Positions 10,666 to 22,700 of a stretch of DNA of 64,000 nt are shown in pieces; within the stretch, counting starts at the first letter, position 1; each line of letters opens with the position of its first letter. Under the pieces are notes generated by a model. The model saw only the letters and a list, made by a program, of their open reading frames with translations, was not told the DNA's origin and made no database searches. The position numbers and the translations under genes are program-made. The stretch spans positions 22,014,711 through 22,078,710 of the forward strand of contig NC_088645.1 of NCBI RefSeq assembly GCF_964019385.1, in the 5' to 3' direction. The DNA is from Sycon ciliatum. Lineage: Eukaryota > Porifera > Calcarea > Leucosolenida > Sycettidae.

Positions 10666-11594
10666 TTGGTTTTCCTGGCAGACTTACGCTCACGAGAGCA
10701 TCCGCCGTCACTTGGCTACACGTTTGCTCAGACCACGAAGAAAGCAGACTGCGAAGCCCTGGTTTACGGCAAGCCACAAGCGACTGCACAAACAGCGAAA
10801 CAGGATGTTTGCCCTAGCCAAGCGAACCAACGCCGTGCAGGATTGGGTTGCGTACAAGGTGGCTCGCAACGCACTCTCGAGCAGCCTACACCGCAGCAAA
10901 GAGGATTACTTCAACCAATTGTGCTCGCGTATTGACAGTGAAAAGAATAATAAATTACAGGTGGTGGGCACAAGCCAAGAAGCTCGCGAACATTACGAGC
11001 CAGACGGCTAACTTACCGACGCTAACCGACGAGAGTGGGAAGCCCAACGCAACGCAAGCAAGGCAGAAAAGCTGGCAGACACGTTTGTAAGACAATTCTC
11101 GCCAAACCCTAGCTTCGACCTAGCTGCAGCTCTCCTGACGCCCTCGTTCTCTACACCTGACCATGAGTTTGATCTGCCAAGAATAACTGAAGAAGAAATC
11201 TTCCGAAAGCTCCGAACACTTCCGGCAAGAAAATCCACCGGAGGACTGATAACAAATAGAATCCTGAAAGAAACTGCGCCCGTGATCACGCAGTCCTTGT
11301 GTCAGCTTCTCAACCTCAGTCTTCGTCTCGGACAACTACCAGTAGACTGGAAATCGCCACTGTTATCCCGATATTCAAGAATAATGGACAACCCGCAGTA
11401 CCCACCAGCTATAGACCAATCTCCCTCCTTCCAGCCATTGCCAAGCTCCTAGATTCGATCGTCGCGGAGCACCTGACGAGGTACCTATCCAGACATGACA
11501 TAATCTCTGCCCACCAGTACGGTTTCGTCCGCCGGAGATCAACACTGGATCAGCTCGTCATGCTGACATCTAGGATAGCCAAGGCGATAGGCAT
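10666..11594 (+). pseudogene. LINE fragment: linker and N-terminal part of reverse transcriptase
   Basis: Several frames join into one LINE protein. First comes PWFTASHKRLHKQRNRMFALA with NALSSSLHRSKEDYFNQL, the linker seen before RT in CR1/L2/Jockey-like elements. Next is ITEEEIFRKLRTLPARKSTG (RT domain 0/1), and then SYRPISLLPAIAKLLDSIVA with HQYGFVRRRSTLDQL (RT domains 2-3). At least three frameshifts separate them. The catalytic FADD region is missing: a MITE starts at 11595 and no RT sequence resumes after it. It lies right at the end of duplication copy 1 and is absent from copy 2. Confidence 0.75.
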
Positions 11595-12034
11595 GGGCGG
11601 GTAATGCTAGCATTATGGCTGGCATTATAGTCCCTTTTTTCAGGTGGCATAATGCTGGCATTATAACATCATTAAGCATGCAAAATTGGCATTACAAGCA
11701 TAATTGCCGGTCGACAACGGTGTCATGCATGAAGCTGGCTATGTCCAGTTCCGAAAATCGTGCATCTGAACCCGTCCAGCTTCGTCCGGAGACTTGACGA
11801 TGCAAATCAACCTTCTCAGTGGATTGTTTCAGACAACATGCTCACTGCTGTTCTTTTTAAAAGTTTTTTTCTTCTACGTTTTGGCCTTGATCCAAGACGG
11901 CCTTCTTAAATCAACTTTTCCTACTTTCAAACTGGCATTATGGATTAGTGTGAGCATTATAAGTGGCATTATATCCTCATATTATGAGCATTGCCTTTAG
12001 CATTATCGCCGCAAATAACTAGCATTACCCGCCC
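11595..12034. mobile_element. 440-bp MITE with GGGCGGGTAATGCTAG ends
   Basis: Inverted ends GGGCGGGTAATGCTAG / CTAGCATTACCCGCCC with CAT directly on each side (11592-11594 and 12035-12037). The subterminal DNA is rich in repeated GGCATTATA words. A 3-bp duplication would suit a PIF/Harbinger-type element, but CAT is not the usual TWA, so superfamily is open. Confidence 0.75.
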
Positions 12035-13414
12035 CATGACTAGTGCTGGACACTGCTCACTAGTACATGAAACCCAGCATCCATCCGTCTTGCGGCCAGC
12101 CAGAAAGGCAGTTACATTCCCATACAAGGCGGAGGACGCACTGACAGTCTGTGTTTGGAAACAGTGTCCCCCTACTACAACCTCCACGGTTGGCAGAGCC
12201 CCGGTCTTGCGACCATTTGAACCGTATGGGTGTTAGCCCTGGTTCTGACCCTCATTATGCTAGGGAGTGGCCCTTTCCCAAAGATGCCATAATTTGTCGC
12301 AACTAATCGCAACTAATGCTTTTTGCCAAAACAAGTACAAGTGGCTGAAATCGCATCCATAATTTCAGAAAAACTCAAAAGTTGCTAACATCACAACTCT
12401 AAAAAAATTGGAGAGTTGTTGTGCAAAACCACCAGGAAAAGGACCAGAAATACAGAGGTGCTGCGACAGCAAACTCGTACACCCCCTAACTGCCGTGAAC
12501 CACAACTAACTAACACAGTGCCAGTAGCCTGTTGCATGTATCCTACATCATTCCAGTGCACGGAAAAGGGAATGCACATCAAAGTAACTACGGTTGATCT
12601 ACTCCCGGTTTCTCTGACAAGTGACCTGAGTCTGGCCTCGCCTCTGAAGCCTACATGTAAGTGAAGGCAGGCGAGAAATGAGCGGGTTACCGTATTATCT
12701 CTAATATAAGCACAGTCTCCAATAATAGCACGTCTCCAATAATAGAACACCTTGGGGCGGCATTCAAAAAATAAAGTGCTCAGTCTCCATTATAAGCACA
12801 CTGTGTAAATTCATTATCTGTACCGGTGAAAAAACCCTGAAATGTGTGTGTCTGACATGAGTTTGGCATGGCAAAGTGGCGAGCATCTTTGGGAAGGGGC
12901 TAGTCAGTAGCCGGTTGCATGTATCTTCCATCATTTCAGTGCACGCAAAAGAGAATGCACGTAATTACCGTTGATCTATTGTTTCTCGGAAACCTACCTA
13001 CCAACCATCCCGATTTGGCCGGGACCGTCCCGATATCGAGGGTGGTAAATACTGGTAATACTAATAGGCACCCAAACGTGCATCTGTCGCATCGACTCGC
13101 ATGCCTAGCCTCACAGCTACACTTGTATACAATCATGTTCATACCTACATGTATAGACCTTATTCGATAAACGTCACAATCAAGTGAACCGGGGTCCCGG
13201 GAACCAGGGAGTGGCAAGAGACCTGCACTCAGTGCACAGTGCACAGTGAGTGGACTCGGCGTGGGAGCATTGGAGTAGAAAAATACCGGTACTTTACTAC
13301 TCCCTTGTACGAACTGGGCCTTTCTTGCCACTCGTTTCACGTAGATCTACGCGTGCCCCAGCTTACGACAAATCCCTGGAGGCGAGTCCAAAAATCACGT
13401 TATCGAAGTAGCAC
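12035..13414. other. Gene-free spacer
   Basis: No gene seen. Contains words repeated at short range (TCTCCAATAATAGCAC at 12717-12745; CCGGTTGCATGTATC and similar at 12530 and 12910) and a short palindrome-like segment around 13265-13310 centred on ACCGGTA. Confidence 0.5.
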
Positions 13415-13710
13415 CAAGAGTAGATAAACAAGAGTGTGCAACTCCGGGATGGGTCGGCCGCGGCGGAATTTTTTGTTGACGTAATCTTTTCGACGATGCA
13501 CGCGCTGCGAGTCTTTTGGAAAGTTGTGCCTCGTGCACTTGGCCGGGCTTTACATTACAAAGTCGGTGCCCAGCACGTGCTCTCACACTGCTCTGGGGCA
13601 AAATGCGCGTTCTTCTGAAAAAAGGTGACGTGAACAAAAAATTCCCCGGGGGTATCTGCAGATTGTGCAGAAGAGGTCCGGAGTTGCACACTCTTGTTTA
13701 TCTACTCTTG
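13415..13710. mobile_element. MITE with CAAGAGTA ends and 7-bp target duplication
   Basis: 296 bp with inverted ends of about 33 bp (CAAGAGTAGATAAACAAGAG...) and GTAGCAC on both sides (13408-13414, 13711-13717). The family recurs at 25875-26524 (TSD GTGATGG) and, truncated, at 49233-49723. AATAAA occurs shortly downstream at 13802. Confidence 0.85.
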
Positions 13711-16516
13711 GTAGCACCTACTCCACTTTTATGTTTATGTATCTATGTCATTCGGATCTTCCCAAGTAATTGTACATTGTACTGTTGAGATACCGAATTC
13801 AAATAAATCAATACCGTACCATACCATATGCAGGTAGGTATGTCATTGTTCCGATCTCAGGTTTGCAATGGTTGGCACGTGCATGTGCATGTATGCTGAA
13901 AGCGCACGAGAAATGAGCGTGTACATGTCTATACGTATGCATTAGTCCGACATGTAGTCTTTGACTTGAGGTTGAACTTTGGACCACCGCATGAGGCCAA
14001 GGTTGCGGAAACGGTGTGAGGTAGACTAGCAGTTCGCGAAAATGCAGAAAGTTGCTAAAGTTAGTTGCGAGATTTGGCTGTCATCAGGAGTGCAGAATGC
14101 GGGAGCGACCATCAACTGCTAGCTATGACTCTGCAGCTGCCCTCGCCGGTGCGGCGTGGGGCACAGAGCAAAGGTAGTGTCCACTGTCCAGTGCCGGTTT
14201 GATGTTACTACGCCTACCGATATAATTATACCAGGTAGTGATCAAGGAGGAGATCGACCGCAACTGGCGCCAGAACGCCAACATAGTCATTACTCATTGT
14301 GGAGAAATGGTCCTCTATCAAGTCCACCCTCGACACCGCTGCATCCCTCCGTGTCATCGTTGGTTCCGGAACCGCGGTGGCTCGGCTGCGCTTACTTTCT
14401 CCGATTCTACCTCATGCCCAGCACCGATCGCATCAGCTGCTGCTGCCACCATTGATGCTACCGCTCGACGTTGCTGCAGTGCTCACTGTGACATCTGCAA
14501 TCGTTGTTTCTGCTCAACCCAGGGACGCAACCGACGTCGCTGTTCAATGCACTGCCACCGTACAACGGCTAGAGAACGGGGCAAGTTCCCGCACATTTGT
14601 ATCTGCTCTAGGCGGGCTAAGGCCCTGGCGGATAATGCCGCCAGAATTTCGAGCAGAATATGGGTTATTTAAACTTATTTTAGAAAAGGAGCAGAATGAG
14701 CAGAATTCGCAGAAAAGTGCAGAAGAAGGAGCAGATACTCTGCAGAACCAGCTACGAAGTGCGGAGAGGGCTGCTGGCGCCTATTTACGGCTCCATTGTG
14801 TTCACAAGCACGTGAGAATCCGGCACAATACGAGCAGAATACCAGCAGAATGCGAGCAGAACGTCGAGCAGGAAACGCTACTTTCCGAGAATTATCCGCC
14901 AGGGCCTAAATTCTGCTCTCACAAGTAATAGTCGCTTGGGCACTTTCAATTTTCAAAAGTCCTGTGTACATTTGAGTCCAACATTTCTAGCGCTATCCTA
15001 GCTGATAGAGTGGGTCTCTAGGAGTGTTTTGGCACTAGGGTGCCATCTCGGAGCTGGGGCATAAGGGAGCGGCGAGTGGAATACTACGTGTCCAATTTCC
15101 TGTACAATTTAGATCATGTAACCATGGTAACGGCGCTGACTCATTCAAAGACTGGCAGAATTTACATCGTATTGTCGACTTTCCGAGTTGCCTATGTGAC
15201 TGTAAAGTACACCAGGCACGCAGATACATTGAATGTTTGATGATAGGATGATGTGGACTGTATAGACCTCTTCAGGTTCCTGAAATATCATACTATTTTT
15301 GGTTCAAAGCTAGCTACACACTAGAGCACAATCAGGTATGTACAGTAGAAAGTTACTCCTGTGATTAGTTTATACTATTGCAGAGTTCCATTACTAGATT
15401 CAAAGTTCCATAATGTGTGCCAGGATTTTATAGTTTGGTAGTATGAGTCCGTGATGATGCCCGAGCACTCAGCGTGGCATGACAAATCGGCAAATCACGA
15501 AGTACAGTTGGAAACCGCCTTACTGCCATCAAACAATCATCTCGTTATAACACAATCAAGCCTGTCTACCTCAGATAAGCAAGTGTCTTAGTACACTGTT
15601 CTTGATATCATAGGTGTCCTCAGTCATGGGACATTTGGTGATTATAAAAAGTACACAGCAAATGTTTAAAACCGGCACCTAAGAAATCACGGGATGGCCC
15701 ACGCCTGTTATTAAAAATACACCAAAATGATAAGAATTCTCAAGGCAGAGACCAATGCGCAGCAACACGTACACACACAGTGTTTGCATTTGAGCTGCAA
15801 TTGCAGCAGTTGGCACTGAGTGTCAGTAACACTCTGTTAACAAGTTACGGCCGCGAGATACATGTATATAGCAAGGAGCATGACTTCATGCCTGGCGTCG
15901 CGGGTCACAAGAGAAAACCCGAGCATTAGAAATAATATTAATACACAATGAGAGGCTTTGGGATGCGTCTAGGCAATGGTTGGACACACACGACCGGCGG
16001 ACGCACAAAATATGACATCCTGTGCTAGAGACTGGGCGCGACAGTGTGTTCTGAGATGTTGCCAGTTGTGCAATTCAGCCGAAAGTTCCTTCCCTGTGTA
16101 CATTAGAAACACACAAGCCATAACAATGAGTTAATAAGACCTCCACAATATTGACTTTCTGATATCCAACATCATGCAAAACTACTTTTGTATTACATAT
16201 TCACTTTTCTGCTACGTAATTCCGATTATTACACGTGCACAGACTACACACACTGTACATACGTCACTGCACAATCGGAGTGTGCTCGTTTTTCTCACAT
16301 TTCTACGGTCCACTATGTGCACGTTATGTACACATCTTCTGACATGGACAGCACAATGTCTGTGCAATCAGATGCTACCACTGCAGTTGGGAAAAGTCCC
16401 AGGCAGTTACTGCCAGGGGGTGGGGGGGGGGGGGCAGAGGAAGGGGAGGGCATACAAGTCAAACACTAAGATCCACAATGAGAAGATTATAGTGAGTGGC
16501 TAGGGTAGATGCTTAC
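13711..16516. other. Gene-free spacer
   Basis: No gene supported. A Cys/His-rich frame near 14238-14672 overlaps an AG-bordered segment but has no family match I recognise. A MITE lies at 14618-14910. A G run is at 16417-16433. The part 14950-16500 is AT-rich with no usable frame. Confidence 0.5.
14618..14910. mobile_element. MITE with TAAGGCCCTGGCGGATAAT-type ends
   Basis: The left end TAAGGCCCTGGCGGATAAT is repeated inverted as ATTATCCGCCAGGGCCTAAA on the right. GCAGAAT/ATTCTGC words fill the arms, as in the 8540-8742 hAT-like MITE. TCTGCTCT occurs a few bases outside both ends, possibly the 8-bp duplication. Exact borders are uncertain. Confidence 0.6.
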
Positions 16517-17791
16517 CAGTAATAAGAAGACATAGGAACTTGTAGAGGTCACCAGGAATTGGAGTTGCCTCAGCTTGGAGGCTCTCGGCAGTCGGCACGG
16601 CAGCGCCACGTGTTTCCAGTGGCTGGATGGTGTGGCGCAAATGGAGTGCTGTGTGACGCATCTCAAGCTCAGCAATGGCTTGCACACCAACACGACTATG
16701 GTCTGCCATATCCTCAATGTCAAGTTCCTGACCGTCTTTATCCTCTGTAGGTTCTACAAGGCTCTTGGCACACACGGATAGAAGCAAGGCCTTGGGACCG
16801 CAGAGGAAATCACAAATTCCCCCAGCAGTTGGTCGGCTTGGACAGCTGAAGAACAAGATCTGTTCCTGGAAATAATCAACTAGCAGCTGTTTCAGAGCAA
16901 ATAAACGCCACCTGGGTGGGTCGTTGACGCCAATGGAAGACAGGAGGGTGGCATACTTCCGGCGCATGCTGGCCATGCTCACACAAGCACCGACGTCTAC
17001 CTTACTTTGAGATAGGACAAGTGTCTGCACGGACATGGTCAGCTGGGCAAATGCTGCACCGAAGCTGTCAGTATGACCCAGGGACGGTGCTGTAGTGGAC
17101 ACTGTGGGCTTCGTCAGGCCCTCGAGTGTCCTCTTGTGAGTGTAGTTGGCCAGGCACGAGCGGTGATATCCCTGGCGATTGCATCTCCACCAGACACCTC
17201 CCTCAAGACCCGCGAGTCACTGCGAATTGTTGCAGCATTGACGATGTTATTGCTCGCACTGAACGATATGCATTGGGTCAGTGGCTCCTTTTTTCCACTT
17301 CTTATTTTTGACAGGTGCTGGCAGAATAGGCCCCCTGTCTGCTGTCTGGCTCCCACTGGAAGGGGTCCGCTTTTTGGGGGCTCAACATCTCTTTGCTCAG
17401 GCTCGCTGTCATCACTGTCATCATCATCATCATCATCGCCTTCACTGCCTTCGTCGCCACCAACAGCCTCGACGGGCCGGACAGACTCAGCAACGGCTGT
17501 CTTCTTCAAAGTCTTTTTGTTTGTGTACCACTTGTAGCAGGCTTTGTGGTATAGAACTTCGCCGCAAGTTTCTCTATCAAGATTTCCGATCGACATCCAA
17601 GTGTCATCTCTCTTCGTCTCAGCTGCATTCCATAGGGTAGTCCAGGTAGTCTCCGTCAAGCGCTTGAGAGGCTGATGAGCAGGAAAATTCGGGTTGTGAC
17701 AAATGCATTTCACTCCTTCACCTGAAGCTTTCGCCAAGGAAACAGTTTCCAGCCCCAAATCGTCTGCCATGTCGAACAAGACAACTAACAA
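16517..17791 (-). pseudogene. Cysteine-rich two-module protein, frameshifted; possibly transposon-borne
   Basis: The minus-strand frame 17791-17114 holds a Cys module (CICHNPNFP...YHKACYKWYTNKKTL), an acidic linker of seven aspartates, and the start of a second module (GLFCQHL...PLTQC...VLREVSGGDAIARD). A one-base frameshift near 17170 is needed to continue the second module as YHRSCLANYTHKRTL. The frame then runs through SMRRKYATLLSSIGV to a good donor (GTAAGC) at 16516, so more exons are implied to the left, though I did not identify them. The paired YH+.C...YT.K+.L motifs are a repeated zinc-binding-like unit seen in multicopy invertebrate proteins. That link to transposons is from memory and unproven. 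A sequencing error instead of a true frameshift cannot be excluded. Confidence 0.55.
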
Positions 17792-18341
17792 CAGGAATCA
17801 TAAACACTTGCACCTTCTTATCTGCCATCTACCTGTCTAGGTTGTCGGACAGATCGGCAAAGAAACTTAGAGAGGCCATGCGATCGGCATTGGATGAAAG
17901 CAAAAACACAATTGTCGAACCAGTCAAGTAAGTTTGAAATTTAGTCGTGGGCGGACGTCATCATCCTTTTCACTTGCGCAGAATTCGCATATGCGTGTTT
18001 TGAGCATGCGCTTAATTTGCACAGTGTTCGTCTTCGTATTCAAACAAGTCGCCGTAACTCCCTTCAGCCCCAACGCAGAAAAGGCACCCAAGCGCGAAAT
18101 TGTTTGCCCTGCCGATCTCCAACACGTCCAACCACCCACGAAATGTTGGACTCAAATCGACACAGGAAATCAGAAACGAGCACTTTTTGAGAAACCGGCC
18201 AACTGACTATAATAGTTCCGACTAGTCTCGCATCTGGAGCGCCATCAGGTGACGTGCTCCTTCTCTCTATCTCTCTCTCTGCTGCGGAGTGCTGCCCCTC
18301 CGGGGCCCACGTGACCCTAGACCTAGTAGTAGTGACTAGTA
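17792..18341. other. Spacer left of duplication copy 2
   Basis: No gene supported. Contains a TC-rich run (18261-18280) and GC-rich palindromic CCCCTCCGGGGCCC at 18295-18308. Confidence 0.5.
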
Positions 18342-18372
18342 TAGTGGTAGTGCCTCTACAGGACAGGACATG

Positions 18373-18404
<32 letters not shown>

Positions 18405-18612
18405 ATGCATGCGTGAGTGTGTGTGTGTGTGTGTGTGCGCATGTGCGTGTGTATGTGTGCGTGTGTGTGTGTTGTGTGTGTTGTGTGTGTGTGTGTGTGT
18501 GTATGTGTGTGTGTGTGTATGTGTGTATGTGTGTGTGTGCGTGTGTGTGTTGTGTGTGTTGTGTGTGTGTGTGTGTATGTGTGCATGTGTGTGTGTGTGC
18601 GTGTGTGTGTCT
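18373..18612. repeat. Long GT-rich microsatellite (copy 2)
   Basis: About 240 bp of GT repeats with GCAT, GCGT and TTGT variants. A duplicated sub-block ending GTGTGTTGTGTGTGTTGTG occurs twice. Open frames across it on both strands are artefacts of the repeat. Confidence 0.9.
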
Positions 18613-18680
18613 GCACAGTCTAGCTGGTCCGCATTAGCGTGTTGTCACCATATTCCGCGGTATGACAATCTGCACGCGAT

Positions 18681-18950
18681 CTAAAACCAGTGTCTTGTCA
18701 AATTCCAGCATGAACTCTGACAATCCAGGACGGTTCTGAGTTCTTTATCCACATGCACATCGTGGAAAACGTTGGCGTGATGCGAGCCAACAGGACAACA
18801 CAGCACAGCACCTGTAGCGTCTTTGGCTCTCAGGGAAGCAGCATTAATTTTCGCTCTGACAACATCATGTATTTCACTCTGACAACCACGTGTAAGAACA
18901 TGCGTCACAGGGACTGCGCCAAACCTGGCTCCCCAAGCCACGTGTGCCAA
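18681..18950 (-). other. Unidentified reading frame kept in both duplicates (copy 2)
   Basis: Counterpart of 3244-3639. It keeps AVPVTHVLTRGCQSE, RAKDATGAVLCC and VLDCQSSCW, with a 6-bp in-frame difference from copy 1. Family unknown. It may be a relic. Confidence 0.2.
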
Positions 18951-19194
18951 TAATATGTTTATAATAACATGAGCACTCTACTTGTCTACATAACATAATT
19001 GCATGTCCAGCATGTAGTTTGTTGTGAACGTGTCCTTCACAGGCGTGTCGACATACAGTGTCATTCTCGAAAAACCAGCACACGAAGCACAGAAACTATA
19101 ATAATTTTTCGAGGCATTGCATGCGCGAGTGCGAGCAGGTTTGCTCTTCGTGGTATGTTGAGGCAGTACAGACGTACAGTAAGCAAATCTACCC

Positions 19195-19629
19195 GTAGAA
19201 TCCCGCGGATAAGCCCATGCTCGCGCATAAGCCCAGGGACAGTTGGAACCAGGGAGTAGTAAAATATATGCATTTTACTACTCCCTGGTTGGAACATCAC
19301 AAAGCTTCATCGTACAACTACAAGCTGGGCCGTAGCCGTGGGCCTCATCGCACCAAGAGTCCATAAATTATGGACTCTTGGTCGTACTATGTAGGTTTTT
19401 TGTACAACACAATCATGGGTTGTTTTCGATTGCACTGTGGGGGAGTGTGGCTTTCATCGAGGTACTTCTCACTTCCTTGATACTTTTCAATGCGCACGTT
19501 TGGTGTCAGCGTGCGCGTATAAGCCCATGCCCGCGTATAAGCCCATGTTCTTGTATAAGCCCACCGAAATGTCCTTGCCACGGTGAAACAGATAAGCCTA
19601 TGCCTATGGGCTTATCCGCGGGATTCTAC
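19195..19629. mobile_element. 435-bp MITE with GTAGAATCCCGCGGATAAGC ends
   Basis: The left end GTAGAATCCCGCGGATAAGC is repeated inverted as GCTTATCCGCGGGATTCTAC on the right. Absent from copy 1, which reads straight through at about 3876-3886. GTATAAGCCCA-type words recur inside. It also contains a 44-bp palindrome (19247-19290) and a second one (CAAGAGTCCATAA/TTATGGACTCTTG, 19356-19381). The target duplication is unclear. Confidence 0.8.
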
Positions 19630-19786
19630 AATCTGGACGGAAGTCGAAGCCTCGGCACGCATGTATGGTGTGGATTTCCACAGTATGCCAATCTACGTTC
19701 AAAGCGCAAACCGGACAATGAATGGGAGCTCCTCAAAAATCATTTCACCTACTATAGTATAGCAGTTCTGTTTTGAATCGTTCCCA

Positions 19787-22700
19787 ATGGCCAGCTCTTC
19801 GGGCCGGAGGAGCCAGTTCTCCACTGAGCACCTAGTCCCGTCCAAGTATTTGCTGTGTGGCGTGAACCAGTCCGAGCATGTCTTAGGGCGAGGTGCGTAC
19901 GGAGTGGTGTTTCCAGGGGATTGGCGTGGCACTCCGGTAGCGATAAAACGACATCACCCCATTCTCGTCCTCGATGAATATGGGCAGTCCTCGATATTCT
20001 ATCGACGATTTCTGCAAGAGTTTCCGATGTTGAAGGAGTTGCCGCATCCGAATATTGTTCAGGTGTTTGGCATGGTGGCAGCGACTGGACCTCATGACAC
20101 ACCTGGATTGGTCATGGAGTGTCTTTCGCAGACATTGCGAAAACGTTGCAGTGTTCAGCCAGCGTTATCGCTGTTGGACAAATGCAGCATCGCTCAAGGT
20201 GTATCTTCTGCCTTGGATTATCTGCATAGTCGCAGTTTCATCCACAGGGATCTGACGACCAACAACATAATGCTGTGTGAGGTGGTTGAAGCTGGGGATG
20301 TGCAGCTGAAGGCAAAGATTACAGACGTTGGTGGAGCTGCAGAGCTGGATGACAGGACACAGGCGCAGATGATGACAATGAATCCTGGAGCCCAGACGTA
20401 CATGGCACCAGAGACCCATGGTGTATCCAATGAGCCTGGCCGGACACAGTACGGTACTCCTGCCGACTGTTACTCGTTTGGTGTGTGCCTGCTGGCCATG
20501 TGTGTAGGCAGGGAGCCTCCCAACATTTTCACACTGGCACGCGAGGGAAGAGCGAGAGATCTCCAAGATCTTGGATCTGACCATCCGCTTCATGGCATAA
20601 TCAGCAGGTGTTTGAAAGTGGATCCTGCTCATCGTCTGAACGCGTCCTCCATTTGTGCTAGTTTCGGAGCAATGACTAAGATCATTCGCAGGCAGCAGCA
20701 GCAGCAGCAGCCTGCAGCCAGCAGTTCCACAGCTGGAGGTACGCAGATAAACACGAGTGAGCCGTCTCCCGACCAAGCCGAGATTGCACATCTGCGTCAG
20801 GAGCTGCAGGAGCTGCAGGAACTGCAGGAGCGTGAAGAGCGGCAGCGGGCCACGGCTCTGCAAGCTTTGCAGGATCGGACGGCCCTGTTGGCAGAAAGAG
20901 ACGAACTGCTGCGTGATGCTGAACAGCAGCTGGCCACGGCTCAGCAAGCTGTGCAGGATCGGACGGCCGTGTTGGTGGAGAGAGATCAACTGCTGCATAC
21001 CATTCAAGAGCAGCTGACCGCGGCTCAGCATGCTGTTGAGGATCGGACGGTCCTGCTTGCGGAAAGGGATGAACTGCTGATGGAGCGGGGTGCAGCTCCA
21101 CAGCTCAGCGCTAGTGCCGAATCAGCAGACATGCAAAATACAAGAGAATTACTGGTGCATCTTGCATCCATGGAAGGAGAGTTGGGCGAGCTGTCTCGCT
21201 GTTCACTTCTCCTTGGTCCACCAGACGTGCCAACACATGAAACCCATCCAAAAACTGTGGTAAGCTTTTTTTTAATGTACTAATTCTTGTGATGTTTTCT
21301 GTTAAAAGTAGGGGTCAAACGGGTGTACATTGTACCTTTAACAAACGAATGGGTAATTTTCTTAAAGGGGAAGTTAAGGCAAAAATTAAAATTTCACCAG
21401 TTGTAGTCTTCGGGGTGCTGAGTCGAATGGTCTTGGTCCGAGGAAGCTGAGACGCTCCCTTCCTACTTGAATCCCAATCGAACTCGCGCACTTCCACCGA
21501 AACTGGGTGACTGCGCCCTACTAGATGGGGATTTGTATGCAAAATGTCACTAAAAGCGCCATTTCGTTCTTATAAAAGCACGGATGACCGCGATTGGCCC
21601 ATATGTTGTAGTCTTTTGGACGCTGAGTCGACTGGTTTTGGTCCGAAAAGGCTGCGATGCAGCGTTCCTCCTTTATTCCCAATCGAACATGGTTGAAGAA
21701 GCGGTCACGTGGTCCTGGGTGCCCAAATCACCTGGTCACCACGCCAGCAGGTGACAACTTTCACACCAAGGTTCAACTCGAGTTCAACTCGAGTGACAGG
21801 ACTGCACCCAAAAAAGGTCAAACAGGCTAGTAAGTTGTACCCTGCAGGCACGGTGACCAGCTGACTGGTGTACGCAGGAGCACGTGACCGCTTCTTCAAC
21901 CATGTTCGATTGGGAATAAAGGAGGAACGCCGCATCGCAGCCCTTTCGGACCAAAACCAGTCGACTCAGCGTCCAAAAGACTACAACATATGGGCCAATC
22001 GCGGTCATCCGTGCTTTTATAAGAACGAAATGGCGCTTTTAGTGACATTTTGCATACAAATCCCCATCTAGTAGGGCGCAGTCACCCAGTTTCGGTGGAA
22101 GTGCGCGAGTTCGATTGGGATTCAAGTAGGAAGGGAGCGTCTCAGCTTCCTCGGACCAAGACCATTCGACTCAGCACCCCGAAGACTACAACTGGTGAAA
22201 TTTTAATTTTTGCCTTAACTTCCCCTTTAATAACAGGAGGGTTAAAGGGTACCTTCAAGAGTACATGCCCCCCAGAGTGTGCAACGCCTGATCCAGCTCT
22301 GCATAGGATCTTCTGATGTCATGCGTACACTCTACACCAGTGCAAGGCCGGTCGCGAGGCAGGGCACCGCTGTTTTTGATCCGAGACTACCCACGAATCC
22401 CCGGGTTCTCCTCATGTGCTGAAGACGTTCGCCATAATGTGAACTGATGCAGCTACGTAATCTTGTCGTGGTTCATGGATTTGTGTTATTAGTTTGCTTT
22501 CATGTATGTGCCTTGACATCTTCGAATTGCGTAATTATTCTCAGAATTTATTGTTGTATTTTAGTATAGCGTTTGTAGTTTAGACATATTGTTGCGTCGA
22601 TACAATTCAGTTCTCCTTATTAGTATCGCGCTAGTTGTATGAATTACAAAGTAGCAGTCGAAATCTATTCTCTAGTCGGTTGAGTAATAGACATTCGTTC

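Noticed and set aside
14238-14672. Cys/His-rich frame in the spacer
   Set aside because: No recognised spacing of metal ligands, no family match, and the 3' part enters a MITE.
18356-18637. Cys/Val- and His/Thr-repeat frames over GT tracts
   Set aside because: Simple-sequence artefacts; the same applies at 60323-60580, 60699-60982 and 62453-62869.
21705-22071. Frames on both strands in the 861-bp palindrome, including identical peptides at 21315-21542 (-) and 22050-22316 (+)
   Set aside because: Mirror-image reading of the two palindrome arms; they prove the palindrome rather than a gene.
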